From Taklimakanibacter sp049323275 (GTDB lineage: Bacteria; Pseudomonadota; Alphaproteobacteria; Rhizobiales; Aestuariivirgaceae): a stretch of 64,000 nucleotides of DNA. The first letter of the stretch is position 1, and each line of letters opens with the position of its first letter. The stretch spans positions 1 to 64,000 of the forward strand of contig JBMOOM010000021.1 of NCBI GenBank assembly GCA_049323275.1. The letters are read 5' to 3'. The position numbers and the translations under genes are program-made. Positions 1 to 8,432 of this stretch are shown in pieces. The notes below the pieces were generated by a model. That model was not told the DNA's origin. It worked only from the letters and a program-made list of their open reading frames with translations, and searched no databases.

Positions 1-109
1 GCAAAATCTGGAAGCATCGGCCCGAAAAGTTGCAGACTTTTCGGATCGGCCGATGCGCAAAATCTTGAAGCATCGGCCCGAAAAGTTGCAGACTTTTCGG
101 ATCGGCCGA
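1..109. repeat. Tandem 56-bp repeat of hairpin units
   Basis: Two near-identical copies lie head to tail (1-56 and 57-109), differing at one base early in the unit (TCTGG versus TCTTG). Each copy holds an 8-bp perfect stem, CCGAAAAG / CTTTTCGG (22-29 and 37-44 in copy 1), with a 7-nt loop. The flanking GCATCGGCC and GGCCGATGC extend it into a longer imperfect cruciform. The unit resembles the dispersed palindromic repeats common in rhizobial genomes. It lies just upstream of a binding-protein gene and could end transcription of an upstream gene outside the window. Confidence 0.75.
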
Positions 110-156
110 ACAAAGTGCGTGACTGAACAACTGCACATAAGAGGAGGAAACCAGAC

Positions 157-1278
157 ATGACTCAGATGATGATTGGACGGCGCCGCCTGTTGAGCCTGAC
201 CGCCGCGGGCGTTTCGGTCGCGGCCCTGGGGGGCTTGGGCTCCCGCAAGGCCCATGCGGCCGACACGGTGCGCTGGGTATCGCCGCGCGGCACCGTTGAG
301 GTGCTCGACGACTATCCCTATTGGATCGGCAAGAAATTCGGCTATTTCGGCGACATCGAGACGACGCTCGAACCCGGACCGTCCGACGCGACGGCCTGCG
401 TCAAGCTCGTCGACCAGAACCAGGCCGATATGGGCTATCCCTCGCCGGGCGTTTTCTCGCTCGGCCTCGCGCAGGGCATTCCGCTGGTTTCCGTCTTCCA
501 GATGGGCGGTGCCGACGTGTTCGATTTCGCCTTCCGCAAAGGCGAGAAGCCGGCCGACATCAAGGGCCTCGAAGGCAAGACGATCGTGCTGGGCTCGGCC
601 GGCTGGCAGTCGATCTGCGATCCCATGCTCAAGGCGGCGGGCGTCGACATCACCAAGGTGAAATATGTCGACGGCGGCTGGCCGGCCTGGGGCACCGTGC
701 TGTCGCAGGGCAATGGCGATGCCGCTCTGTCCTGGGAAGGCTGGCGCGCCCAGTGGAAGGGCCAGGGCCTCGACTTCGACTATTTCCTCGGCCGTGACTT
801 CTCCAAGCTGCCCGCCAACAGCTTCGTCATCCGCAAGGCGGATTTCGAGGATGCGGCGAAGAAGGATGTCTATGCCCGATATCTCAAAGGCTGGGCCGCC
901 GGTCTCGAATTCGGCCGCATCAATCCGCGCGCCGCGACGCAGATCGTGATGGAGCAGTTCCCGGGTCTCTCCTCGCAGATGAATCCGGCGGTGGCGACCG
1001 AATCCATGATGCAGCTCGCCAATGTCTTCGGCGGCCGCTGGGAAGAGCGCAAGAAATGGGGCTACCACATTCCCGAAAGCTGGCAGCTCTTCTTCGACAC
1101 CGCCAAGGGAATCGGCCAGATCACCGGCGACTTCAAGGTCGACGAAGTGGTGAAGAACGATCTCGTCGATGCCGCCAACGGCTTCGACGCCGCCAAGGTC
1201 AAGGCCGATGCCGACGGCTTCGCGCTCTCCGACGACTATAAGAAAGTGAATGTCGAAGAGATCCAGAAAGCCATCTGA
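157..1278 (+). CDS. ABC transporter substrate-binding protein, NMT1/TauA-like, Tat-exported
   Basis: Periplasmic solute receptor of 373 aa in the nitrate/taurine/thiamine-precursor (NMT1/SsuA-like) family. The N-terminus has a twin-arginine signal (residues 8-13, RRRLLS) followed by a hydrophobic Ala/Gly stretch ending near an AHA-A cleavage site at about residue 34, so export is probably folded through Tat. The start is fixed by a strong AGGAGG about 10 nt upstream. No cognate permease or ATPase lies next to it. The ABC ATPase tail at the right edge of the window is of the same transporter class but far away. A hairpin follows the stop codon, then five enzyme genes on the same strand. The substrate cannot be read from the sequence. 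Confidence 0.8.
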   Translation: MTQMMIGRRRLLSLTAAGVSVAALGGLGSRKAHAADTVRWVSPRGTVEVLDDYPYWIGKKFGYFGDIETTLEPGPSDATACVKLVDQNQADMGYPSPGVFSLGLAQGIPLVSVFQMGGADVFDFAFRKGEKPADIKGLEGKTIVLGSAGWQSICDPMLKAAGVDITKVKYVDGGWPAWGTVLSQGNGDAALSWEGWRAQWKGQGLDFDYFLGRDFSKLPANSFVIRKADFEDAAKKDVYARYLKGWAAGLEFGRINPRAATQIVMEQFPGLSSQMNPAVATESMMQLANVFGGRWEERKKWGYHIPESWQLFFDTAKGIGQITGDFKVDEVVKNDLVDAANGFDAAKVKADADGFALSDDYKKVNVEEIQKAI

Positions 1279-1293
1279 GCGATCCGACAATAC

Positions 1294-1319
1294 GGCGGCG
1301 GCTGAGCGATGCCGCCGCC
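1294..1319 (+). terminator. GC-rich hairpin after the binding-protein gene
   Basis: Perfect 9-bp inverted repeat GGCGGCGGC (1294-1302) / GCCGCCGCC (1311-1319) with an 8-nt loop, 16 nt after the stop codon of the binding protein. No T-tract follows, so it is more likely an RNA-stabilising or attenuating stem than a full terminator. Confidence 0.45.
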
Positions 1320-1349
1320 GACCTCATCTGTCCATCCGGAGAGAGGCCC

Positions 1350-1685
1350 ATGTTCGTCTTCGACCATGTCGGCATCACCACCACTGTGCCCCAGCCCGAC
1401 GAGAATTGGGTGGAGCAGAGCCGCGTGTGGGTGACCAATCCGCGCAACCACCCCGAGCACATCGAGTTTTTGCGCTACGCCGAGGGCACGACCGTGCCCG
1501 ATGCCGTCCGCAACAACCCGCACATTGCTTTCCGCGTCGACGACCTGGCGCCTCATATGGAGGGGCAGGAGATCCTGATCAGGCCTTTCGTCGTCGGCGA
1601 TTTCCTCGAAGTCGTCTTCATCCGCAAGCACAACACCGTCTTCGAATACATGCATTATCTGAAGGAGGGCTGGTTCGGGAACTGA
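1350..1685 (+). CDS. VOC-superfamily (glyoxalase-like) small protein
   Basis: Protein of 111 aa with the vicinal-oxygen-chelate pattern: an opening beta strand FDHVGITT at residues 3-10 (His5 is a typical metal ligand), PHIAFRVDDL in the middle and VFIRKHNTVFEYMHY near the end, where a Glu is the expected last ligand. The length fits a single two-module VOC domain, probably active as a dimer. GGAGAGAGG precedes the ATG. It lies in an operon with an SDR and two Gfo/Idh oxidoreductases, so an isomerase or epimerase step on a sugar-like or polyol-like substrate is plausible but not proven. Confidence 0.7.
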   Translation: MFVFDHVGITTTVPQPDENWVEQSRVWVTNPRNHPEHIEFLRYAEGTTVPDAVRNNPHIAFRVDDLAPHMEGQEILIRPFVVGDFLEVVFIRKHNTVFEYMHYLKEGWFGN

Positions 1686-1704
1686 ACCGGCCATATCTCT
1701 CATC

Positions 1705-2892
1705 ATGAGTTATCGGGCCATCTATAGCTATGCCTGGGACCTCGCCGAAGCGGGCGTCGGCAGGGCTATGGATCAATTCCAGAAGCTCGGCCTCGATACG
1801 GTGACCTATGCCGGCAGCTATCACGCCGGAAAGTTCCTGAGACCGCATGGACGGACAGGCAAGGTCTATTTCCCGCAGGACGGCACGGTCTATTTCCATG
1901 CCGATCACTCCCGATACGGCGCGATCAAGCCGGTGGCGAATTACCTCCTCAAGGAGTGCGATACCTTACGCGAGCTGACGGATGCGAAGCGTCTGGCGGT
2001 CAATGTGTGGCTGGTCCTGCTGCACAATACGCTGCTCGGCAGCGCAAATCCGGACTCCGCCGTCACCAACGCCTTCGGCGACAAATACATCTATAACTTA
2101 TGTCCCTCGGCGCCGGCAGCCCGCGCCTATGCGCTGGGCCTCTGCAAGGATGTGACCGAAAGCTACGATGTCTCGGGCATCTCGCTGGAGACGCCGGGCT
2201 TTCTTCCTTACGCGCATGGCTATCACCATGAATTCGCGCTCAACACGCCCAATCGCTGGCTCGACGGTTTGCTGGGCCTGTGTTTCTGCGACCATTGCGT
2301 AAAGGGGGCGGGCAAGGCCGGCATCGACGCGGCGCGCCTGAAGGCGGAGGTCGCGCGCGATGTCAGTGATTATCTTGGCAGCGATGTCGATCACCCCGCC
2401 GACATGGCGGAAGCCTTCTGGCACGCCGATATGCTTGACCACAATGGGCTTGGCGCCTTCCTGCGCTGGCGGATGAGCGTCGTCACATCGCTCATCGCCG
2501 AGATCCGCCAGGCTGTGCGCAAGGATGTCAATGTCGCGGTCATACCCTCGGTGGCGCGCCCGACCGGCGGCGCCTGGTATGAAGGCAGCGACCTGAAAGG
2601 CCAGGCCGAGGCGGCCGGCATCATCGAGGCCTGCTTCTATGAGGCGGGGGCGCAGCGGGTGAAGGCCGATCTCTTCGACATCAAGCGAAGATTGCGCGGC
2701 AAAGGCAGGCTGCGCGGCATTCTGCGGCCGGCCTATCCCGACTTTACCGGCGAAGCTGAATTTCTCGCCGCCATCGAAGCACTCGCTTCGCGCGGTGTTA
2801 CCGAGCTTGCTTTCTACAATTGGGGCCATTTGCGTGAAGCCAATGTCGGCCGGATCGTCAAGGCCATGAAAATCCTGGATGGGCACGCATGA
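1705..2892 (+). CDS. Unrecognised TIM-barrel/glycoside-hydrolase-like protein
   Basis: Protein of 395 aa with no signal peptide. I cannot name its family securely. The alternation of short hydrophobic strands with polar loops, an aromatic-rich N-terminus and a CxCxxC motif (Cys193, Cys195, Cys198) resemble hypothetical glycosyl-hydrolase-like TIM-barrel proteins, in which a similar Cys cluster follows the second or third strand. The C-terminal part has ELAFYNWGHL, as in a closing barrel strand. The stop overlaps the start of the SDR gene by 4 nt (ATGA), indicating translational coupling. In this operon it could act on a glycoside or cyclitol, but that is inference. Confidence 0.5.
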   Translation: MSYRAIYSYAWDLAEAGVGRAMDQFQKLGLDTVTYAGSYHAGKFLRPHGRTGKVYFPQDGTVYFHADHSRYGAIKPVANYLLKECDTLRELTDAKRLAVNVWLVLLHNTLLGSANPDSAVTNAFGDKYIYNLCPSAPAARAYALGLCKDVTESYDVSGISLETPGFLPYAHGYHHEFALNTPNRWLDGLLGLCFCDHCVKGAGKAGIDAARLKAEVARDVSDYLGSDVDHPADMAEAFWHADMLDHNGLGAFLRWRMSVVTSLIAEIRQAVRKDVNVAVIPSVARPTGGAWYEGSDLKGQAEAAGIIEACFYEAGAQRVKADLFDIKRRLRGKGRLRGILRPAYPDFTGEAEFLAAIEALASRGVTELAFYNWGHLREANVGRIVKAMKILDGHA

Positions 2893-3674
2893 GCTTCAAG
2901 GGAAAAGTCGTCGCCGTCACCGGAGCGGCGGGCGGTATCGGCCAGGCGGTCTGCCGCTACTTCGCGAGCGAGGGGGCGGCGATCGCCGCCATCGACAAGA
3001 AGGACACTGTCACAGGCTTTGCCGATGAGCTGCGGCGCGAAGGCATCAAGACGGCATGGGTGGTGGCCGATATCGGCGATGCCGCTTCCGTGGCCAAAGC
3101 CTTCGCCCATCTCGTTGCCGAACTCGGCCCGGTCGATATCCTCATCAACAATGCCGGCTATTCCGATCATCCGACCCTGGCGCGGACCGATCCCAAGGGC
3201 TGGCAAGCCGACATGAACGGCAATCTCAACGGTGCTTTCAATTGCGCCCATGCCGTGCTGCCGGGCATGCAGGAAAAGCGCCAGGGCTCGATCATCGCGG
3301 TGGGGTCGGTGAATGGCTTGTCGGCTTTGGGCGATCCCGCTTACAGCGCCGCCAAAGCCGGCATGATCTCGCTCACCCGGTCGCTGGCGCTCGAATATGG
3401 CCGCTATGGCATCCGCTCCAATATCGTGCTGCCGGCGACGGTGCGCACGCCTTTGTGGGACGCGCGCGCCAAGAAGGATCCGAAGGTCCTGGCGACGCTG
3501 ACGCGCTGGTATCCGTTGGGACGGATCGTCGAGCCCATCGATGTGGCGAAGGCCATCGGCTTTCTCGCTTCCGATGCCGCGGCGGCCATCACCGGCGTGG
3601 CGCTGCCGGTCGATTGCGGCCTGACCTCCGGCAATATCGTCATGACGCGTGAGCTGACACTTGAAGATTTCTGA
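2889..3674 (+). CDS. Short-chain dehydrogenase/reductase (SDR)
   Basis: Classical SDR of 261 aa. The NAD(P)-binding TGxxxGxG is at residues 11-18, the NNAG motif is near residue 84, and the catalytic YxxxK is Tyr152/Lys156. The C-terminus shows the usual ITGVALPVDCG ending. It probably oxidises a secondary hydroxyl on a small polyol or hydroxy acid. The ATGA overlap with the preceding gene and the 10-nt gap to the next put it firmly in the operon. Substrate unknown. Confidence 0.85.
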   Translation: MSFKGKVVAVTGAAGGIGQAVCRYFASEGAAIAAIDKKDTVTGFADELRREGIKTAWVVADIGDAASVAKAFAHLVAELGPVDILINNAGYSDHPTLARTDPKGWQADMNGNLNGAFNCAHAVLPGMQEKRQGSIIAVGSVNGLSALGDPAYSAAKAGMISLTRSLALEYGRYGIRSNIVLPATVRTPLWDARAKKDPKVLATLTRWYPLGRIVEPIDVAKAIGFLASDAAAAITGVALPVDCGLTSGNIVMTRELTLEDF

Positions 3675-3684
3675 GAGGTATCGA

Positions 3685-4692
3685 ATGGACAGATTGCGCA
3701 TCGGTGTCATCGGTCTCGGCTGGTTCGGCGAAATCCATTGCGACACCATTGTCGGTGTTCCCAATCTGGAGCTCGCGGCTCTGTGCACCCGCAAGCCCGA
3801 CCGCCTGGCGGAACTCGCCAGCAAATACGGGGTCAAAAAGACCTGTCGCGACTATCGCGACATGCTGGCTGACCCCGAGATCGATGCCGTGTCGATCGTC
3901 ACCATGTGGGACCAGCATACCGAGCCCGCCGTTGCGGCACTCGAGGCCGGCAAGCATGTCTTCCTCGAAAAGCCGATGGCTTCGACGGTCGCCGACTGCG
4001 CCAAGATCATCGCGGCGTCGAAGAAGTCCAAGGGCATTTTGCTCGTCGGCCATATCTGCCGCTTCAATCCGCGCTACCGCATGGCGAAACAGGCGATCGA
4101 CGCGGGTAAAATCGGTAAGATCGTCGCCATGAGCTCGCGGCGCAATATCCCCGCCGCCTGGACGCCCGAGATCCTCAACAAGATCGGGCCGATCGTCGGC
4201 GATGCCATTCACGACACCGATCTCATGCTGTGGTTCACCGGCGACCGGATCGTCAGTGCCTATGCCCAGACGGTGGATGTGCGCGGCCTCAAATTCCCCG
4301 ATATCGGACAGACCATGTATCGCTTCGCCGGCGGCGCCTCAGCGACGCTCGAAACCGTCTGGTGCATGCCGGAAAAGACGCCCTTCGACATCGACGAGCG
4401 TCTGTCGATCATCGGCACCGAGGGCATCATCCATGTCCAGGACACCTTCCCCAATCTCGGCATCGTGTCGAAGGACAAGCTGCACAGCCCCGACACGACC
4501 TATTGGCCGGAATTCGACGGCGTGCGTGGCGGGGCGCTGCGTGATGAGTTTGCCTATTTCGCCATTTGCGCCTTGAATGGAAAGACGCCGAGCATGGGGC
4601 GGCCCGAAGACGCGGCCGCGGCCCTCGAAGCGACGCTCGCGGCGGAGGAATCGGCGCGCACCGGCAATGTGATCAGGATCGGAGGAAACTAG
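3685..4692 (+). CDS. Gfo/Idh/MocA family oxidoreductase
   Basis: NAD(P)-dependent dehydrogenase of 335 aa. The N-terminal Rossmann motif GVIGLGWFG is at residues 7-15 and the family EKP motif has Lys96. A downstream GDAIHDTDL segment provides the Asp/His pair usual in inositol and sugar dehydrogenases. I chose the ATG at 3685, with GAGAGG upstream, over an in-frame ATG at 3661 that lies inside the preceding SDR gene. The pairing with a second Gfo/Idh gene 2 nt downstream is typical of sugar or inositol-derivative catabolism. Confidence 0.85.
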   Translation: MDRLRIGVIGLGWFGEIHCDTIVGVPNLELAALCTRKPDRLAELASKYGVKKTCRDYRDMLADPEIDAVSIVTMWDQHTEPAVAALEAGKHVFLEKPMASTVADCAKIIAASKKSKGILLVGHICRFNPRYRMAKQAIDAGKIGKIVAMSSRRNIPAAWTPEILNKIGPIVGDAIHDTDLMLWFTGDRIVSAYAQTVDVRGLKFPDIGQTMYRFAGGASATLETVWCMPEKTPFDIDERLSIIGTEGIIHVQDTFPNLGIVSKDKLHSPDTTYWPEFDGVRGGALRDEFAYFAICALNGKTPSMGRPEDAAAALEATLAAEESARTGNVIRIGGN

Positions 4693-4694
4693 AC

Positions 4695-5738
4695 ATGGCA
4701 AAGAAACGGGTTTTGGTGGTCGGCCTCGGCAATATGGGCATGAGCCACGCGCTGGCCTATGCACGCATTCCGGGCTTCGAGGTGGTGGGCGTGTGCGAAA
4801 GGCGCATCGCGAAGCGGGAACTGCCCGAGGCGCTGAAGGGCGCCAAGAAATTCTCCGACTACGACACGGCGCTCAAGGAGCTGAAGCCCGATGTCGTGTC
4901 GATCAACACACTGCCCGACACCCACGCCGATTTCGCCATCAAGGCGATGGAGGCGGGCGCCCATGTCTTCGTCGAGAAGCCGCTCGCCGATTCGGTCGCC
5001 AATGCCGAGAAGGTGGTCGAGACGGCGAAGCGCACCAAGCGCAAGCTGGTGATCGGCTATATCCTGCGTCACCATCCGTCCTGGATCAAATTCATCGAGA
5101 TCGCCAAAAAGCTCGGCACGCCGCTGGTCTTCCGCATGAATCTCAACCAGCAGTCCAATGGCGAGACCTGGGAGTGGCACAAGCGCCTGATGGACAGCTT
5201 CCCGCCGATCGTCGACTGCGGCGTGCATTATGTCGATGTGATGTGCCAGATGACCAAGGCGAAGCCGGTGAAGGTGCATGCGATCGGAACCCGCCTCACC
5301 AATGAGGTGGCCAAGCAGAATTACGGCATGCTGCAGGTATCCTTCGATGACGGCTCGGTCGGCTGGTACGAAGCCGGCTGGGGCCCGATGATGAGCGAGA
5401 CGGCCTTCTTCGTGAAGGACGTGATCGGGCCCAAGGGCTCGGTGTCGATCGTGATGGCCGAGACCGCCGGCGCCGTGAAGTCCGACGACATCAACGCCCA
5501 CACCAAGACCAACCAGATCCTCTGGCATCATGCCGACATGTCGAAGCCCGACGAGCGCATCGACATGACCGACGAACCCGATCACGAGGGCCTGTGCGAG
5601 CGCGAGCAGCGTTATCTCCTGAAGGCGATCGAGGAGGATATCGATCTCACCGATCACATGAATGACGGCGTGAAGAGCCTCAAGATCGTCGTCGCCGCCG
5701 ACCGCTCGATCCATGAGGGGCAGGTGGTGGCGCTCTGA
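4695..5738 (+). CDS. Gfo/Idh/MocA family oxidoreductase
   Basis: Second dehydrogenase of this family in the operon, 347 aa. The Rossmann motif VVGLGNMG lies near residues 7-14, EKP has Lys95, and DCGVHYVDVM supplies the catalytic Asp/His region. Its start follows GGAGGAAAC, only 2 nt after the previous stop. It is no closer than family level to its neighbour, so the two probably act on successive intermediates. It is the last gene of the operon and meets the fusion gene on the other strand after 7 nt. Confidence 0.85.
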   Translation: MAKKRVLVVGLGNMGMSHALAYARIPGFEVVGVCERRIAKRELPEALKGAKKFSDYDTALKELKPDVVSINTLPDTHADFAIKAMEAGAHVFVEKPLADSVANAEKVVETAKRTKRKLVIGYILRHHPSWIKFIEIAKKLGTPLVFRMNLNQQSNGETWEWHKRLMDSFPPIVDCGVHYVDVMCQMTKAKPVKVHAIGTRLTNEVAKQNYGMLQVSFDDGSVGWYEAGWGPMMSETAFFVKDVIGPKGSVSIVMAETAGAVKSDDINAHTKTNQILWHHADMSKPDERIDMTDEPDHEGLCEREQRYLLKAIEEDIDLTDHMNDGVKSLKIVVAADRSIHEGQVVAL

Positions 5739-5745
5739 AGCCTGC

Positions 5746-8307
5746 TCAGCCGCGCGCTTCGGCCAATACCGATTTGGGGCCGAACCAGCGCCGGCTCCAC
5801 AGTTTTCCGGCTTTGTGGAGATGGAAGGCGCCGATGCCGGTGGCGAGTCCGATCAGGATCGCCACCGCTCCGCCGCCGGCTGTCTCGTAGCCGAGAGCTT
5901 CGGGCAGGAGCCGGTGAATGAGATAGATGTGGAAGCTCGCCGCCGAGACGGTCAGCATCGGCCATATCAGGCTGCGGGGGATTCTGATCTGCGGCGCGAA
6001 CAGCAAGGTCACAAGGCCGGCGGCGCTCAGCCCGTATCTGATCCAGGAGCCGTGCCAGTTGCCGCCATGGATGGCGGCGATGCCGGTGGCCGCGACCGCG
6101 AGCATGGCGAGGAGCGCCTTTTTCTTCGGCGTGTCGGCGAAATAGGCGCACCAGCCGAGCGGCAGAAGGAACAACAGCCAGGTCGGATTGAAGCCGGTGC
6201 GATCGCCGAGGTCGAAGGCCAGCGGTGTCGCGACGCGCAAGCCAAGGCTCACCGCGAGCATGACGAGGCCCGCTTCGAAAGGCCGCCTCGCCGCCGCTGT
6301 CCTGATGGCTGGAATAGTGAAGACGAGCGCCACCATCAGCATGATCTGTACATAGGTTTCGACGAACCAGTAGAGAAAGGGCAGGAGGGTGCGGCTTTCC
6401 GGATGGCCGAAGCCGAGATTACCGACCAGGAAGACTGAGGCCCAAGGCACCTCCCTCCAGGCCAATGCAAAGCCGAGCAGGATCAGATAATAGGGCGCGA
6501 GCTTGCCGAGAACGGATCTGAGGAAGCCGAAACTGTCTCCGGCGAACAGGCTTGCCGCATGGAAGCGCCCGAGCCCATGGCCGGCCAGCATCAGGAGTAT
6601 CGGCGCGCCGGCGGGCAGCGGCCACAAAGTGGCATGATGGACGACGACCATCAATATCGCCAGTCCGCGCAAGAGAATGGATGTCTCGATGCGTCGAGGG
6701 CCTGGCCGGGCGGCAGTCCGCGACAGCTCGGCGACTGTCTTCCGGTCCCAGTCGGCAGGCAGATGCCCGCTTCTTTCCTCGATCGCCAAGGCGGCCTGCA
6801 CATAGAGCAGAGAGTCGCCGCCAAGCGACCGGAACGTATCTGAGGCGCTTACCGGCTTGGGATGGAAGAGGCGCTGAAAGATCTCGAGCACGGAGCGGCC
6901 GGCTGCGATCTTGTCGGCGGTCTCCGTCTGGCGCGCCATGGTCTTGAGAGTCGGATAGTCGATCTTGCCCGACTCGAATCGGGGCAGCTGCGCCAGGGGC
7001 CGGATATCGAAGCAGCTCACCGGCAACCGGGTGGCCTCGGCCAAAAGTACCGCCACCATGTCGCTGCGCTGAGGCGATATGTGGAACACCGAGAGGCGTG
7101 CATCATCTCCGGTCACGGCCGCTTCGATGCCCCGCTTGCGGCACAAGTCTTCGAGGGCGGCATGGTCGATGCGGATGCCGGCGATCTTGGAGAAGCGCGT
7201 GAGCCTTCCGGCGATACGGTAGAGGCCGGTTTCCGTGCGCATGGCGAGGTCGCCGGTGCGCAGCGAGCCGATCTCACTGCCGCGGCGCAGGTCTTGCCGC
7301 GCATGGGCATAGCCCATCATCACATTGGGGCCGCTATAGACGAGCTCGCCGACGCGGCCCGCGTCTTCGATGCGCTGCTTCTTCTCATCGACAAGGTGAA
7401 GCGCGCCGCCGGGAATCGCGATGCCGATGCAGTCGGGAGAGTCGGAGGCAAGCTCGGGCGGCAGATAGGCGATCCGGGCGGTGGCTTCCGTCTGCCCATA
7501 CATGACGAAGAACCGGCCGCCGGTCTCTTTCATATGATCGGCATAGAGCCGGACCAGGTCGGGCGCGAGCCGTCCGCCGGCACAGGTCATAAAGCGCATT
7601 CCATGCGAGCCCTGGCGGAACCGGATTTGCTCGAGAAGCGCGTAGGAATAGGGCACGCCGGCGAAATTCGTGCAGCCGCTGCCCGTGACCTCGTCGAGCC
7701 AGCCCGGATCGACGATGCTCTTGCAGATGATGCGGACCGAGGCTCCCGCCGCCAGATGCGAATTGAGGACCGAAAGACCGTAGGAATAATGGATCGGCAG
7801 GCACAGCGCCGCGACATCGCTCTCGGCGAGAGCCAGATAAGTCCGGATCGAGCGCGCATTGGCGTCGATATTCCGCGCCGATAGCCTGACCCATTTGGCC
7901 CGTCCTTCGCTGCCCGACGTCGTCAGAAGCACCGACAGGTCGGGATGCAGCTCGGGCCGCGCGTGCTCTCTATGCTCGAGGCGCCAGCGGCCGTCGACTT
8001 GCCGGTAGACGACGTGCGGATCGAAGATACGGCAGAACTCCGCCAGCAATTCACCACGTCCGGGCGGCAGCAGCGCCACCGCATGTCCGTGCTTGAGTGC
8101 CGACAGATAAGCGACGATGGCGTGCTCGGAGCTGCGTCCCTCGAGCGCGATCAGCTTCTTCGCCTGACCGAGCTGGCGCGAAAATTCGGCGACACGGCGG
8201 GCAAGATCGCCATAGGTGAGCGAGCGTCCCGCCGCAAAAGTGAGCGCACGCGCATGATTATCGTGTCGAATGGCGGAAAGCCATTCGGGCCCGTCCCCTG
8301 CCTGCAT
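5746..8307 (-). CDS. Adenylation / acyl-carrier / membrane acyltransferase three-domain fusion
   Basis: Protein of 853 aa in three parts. Residues about 1-470 form an AMP-binding ligase domain with the A3 core TTSGSEGRAK at 129-138, the YGQTEATARI core and an RTGDLA core. Residues about 475-535 form a carrier domain with GGDS, whose Ser499 is the expected phosphopantetheine site. Residues about 540-830 form a multi-pass membrane domain opening with RGLAILMVVVHH (Arg547, His557/His558), the acyltransferase-3 signature. The architecture implies that an acid is activated, loaded on the carrier and passed to an acceptor at the membrane. There is no condensation or thioesterase domain. The ATG at 8307 has only a weak GA-rich Shine-Dalgarno. 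The reading frame stays open further upstream but would run into mocR. Donor and acceptor are unknown. Confidence 0.8.
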   Translation of the reverse strand: MQAGDGPEWLSAIRHDNHARALTFAAGRSLTYGDLARRVAEFSRQLGQAKKLIALEGRSSEHAIVAYLSALKHGHAVALLPPGRGELLAEFCRIFDPHVVYRQVDGRWRLEHREHARPELHPDLSVLLTTSGSEGRAKWVRLSARNIDANARSIRTYLALAESDVAALCLPIHYSYGLSVLNSHLAAGASVRIICKSIVDPGWLDEVTGSGCTNFAGVPYSYALLEQIRFRQGSHGMRFMTCAGGRLAPDLVRLYADHMKETGGRFFVMYGQTEATARIAYLPPELASDSPDCIGIAIPGGALHLVDEKKQRIEDAGRVGELVYSGPNVMMGYAHARQDLRRGSEIGSLRTGDLAMRTETGLYRIAGRLTRFSKIAGIRIDHAALEDLCRKRGIEAAVTGDDARLSVFHISPQRSDMVAVLLAEATRLPVSCFDIRPLAQLPRFESGKIDYPTLKTMARQTETADKIAAGRSVLEIFQRLFHPKPVSASDTFRSLGGDSLLYVQAALAIEERSGHLPADWDRKTVAELSRTAARPGPRRIETSILLRGLAILMVVVHHATLWPLPAGAPILLMLAGHGLGRFHAASLFAGDSFGFLRSVLGKLAPYYLILLGFALAWREVPWASVFLVGNLGFGHPESRTLLPFLYWFVETYVQIMLMVALVFTIPAIRTAAARRPFEAGLVMLAVSLGLRVATPLAFDLGDRTGFNPTWLLFLLPLGWCAYFADTPKKKALLAMLAVAATGIAAIHGGNWHGSWIRYGLSAAGLVTLLFAPQIRIPRSLIWPMLTVSAASFHIYLIHRLLPEALGYETAGGGAVAILIGLATGIGAFHLHKAGKLWSRRWFGPKSVLAEARG

Positions 8308-8432
8308 TGCGTCTTCGAGATCTTTGTGAATTTCCGAGTTGTTACGTCGGCAATAGGCCCGATATTCCGGTGGAACAAGCGGGCTGCGCTGGAGCCGTGA
8401 AATATTCCGGCACCAATTGAAACCAATCTTGA

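Noticed and set aside
157..1278. Calling the first receptor a taurine- or nitrate-specific protein
   Set aside because: Only the NMT1/TauA-like family is visible; there is no adjacent permease, ATPase or metabolic gene to fix the ligand.
5746..8307. Nonribosomal peptide synthetase module
   Set aside because: No condensation, epimerisation or thioesterase domain is present; the third domain is a membrane acyltransferase.
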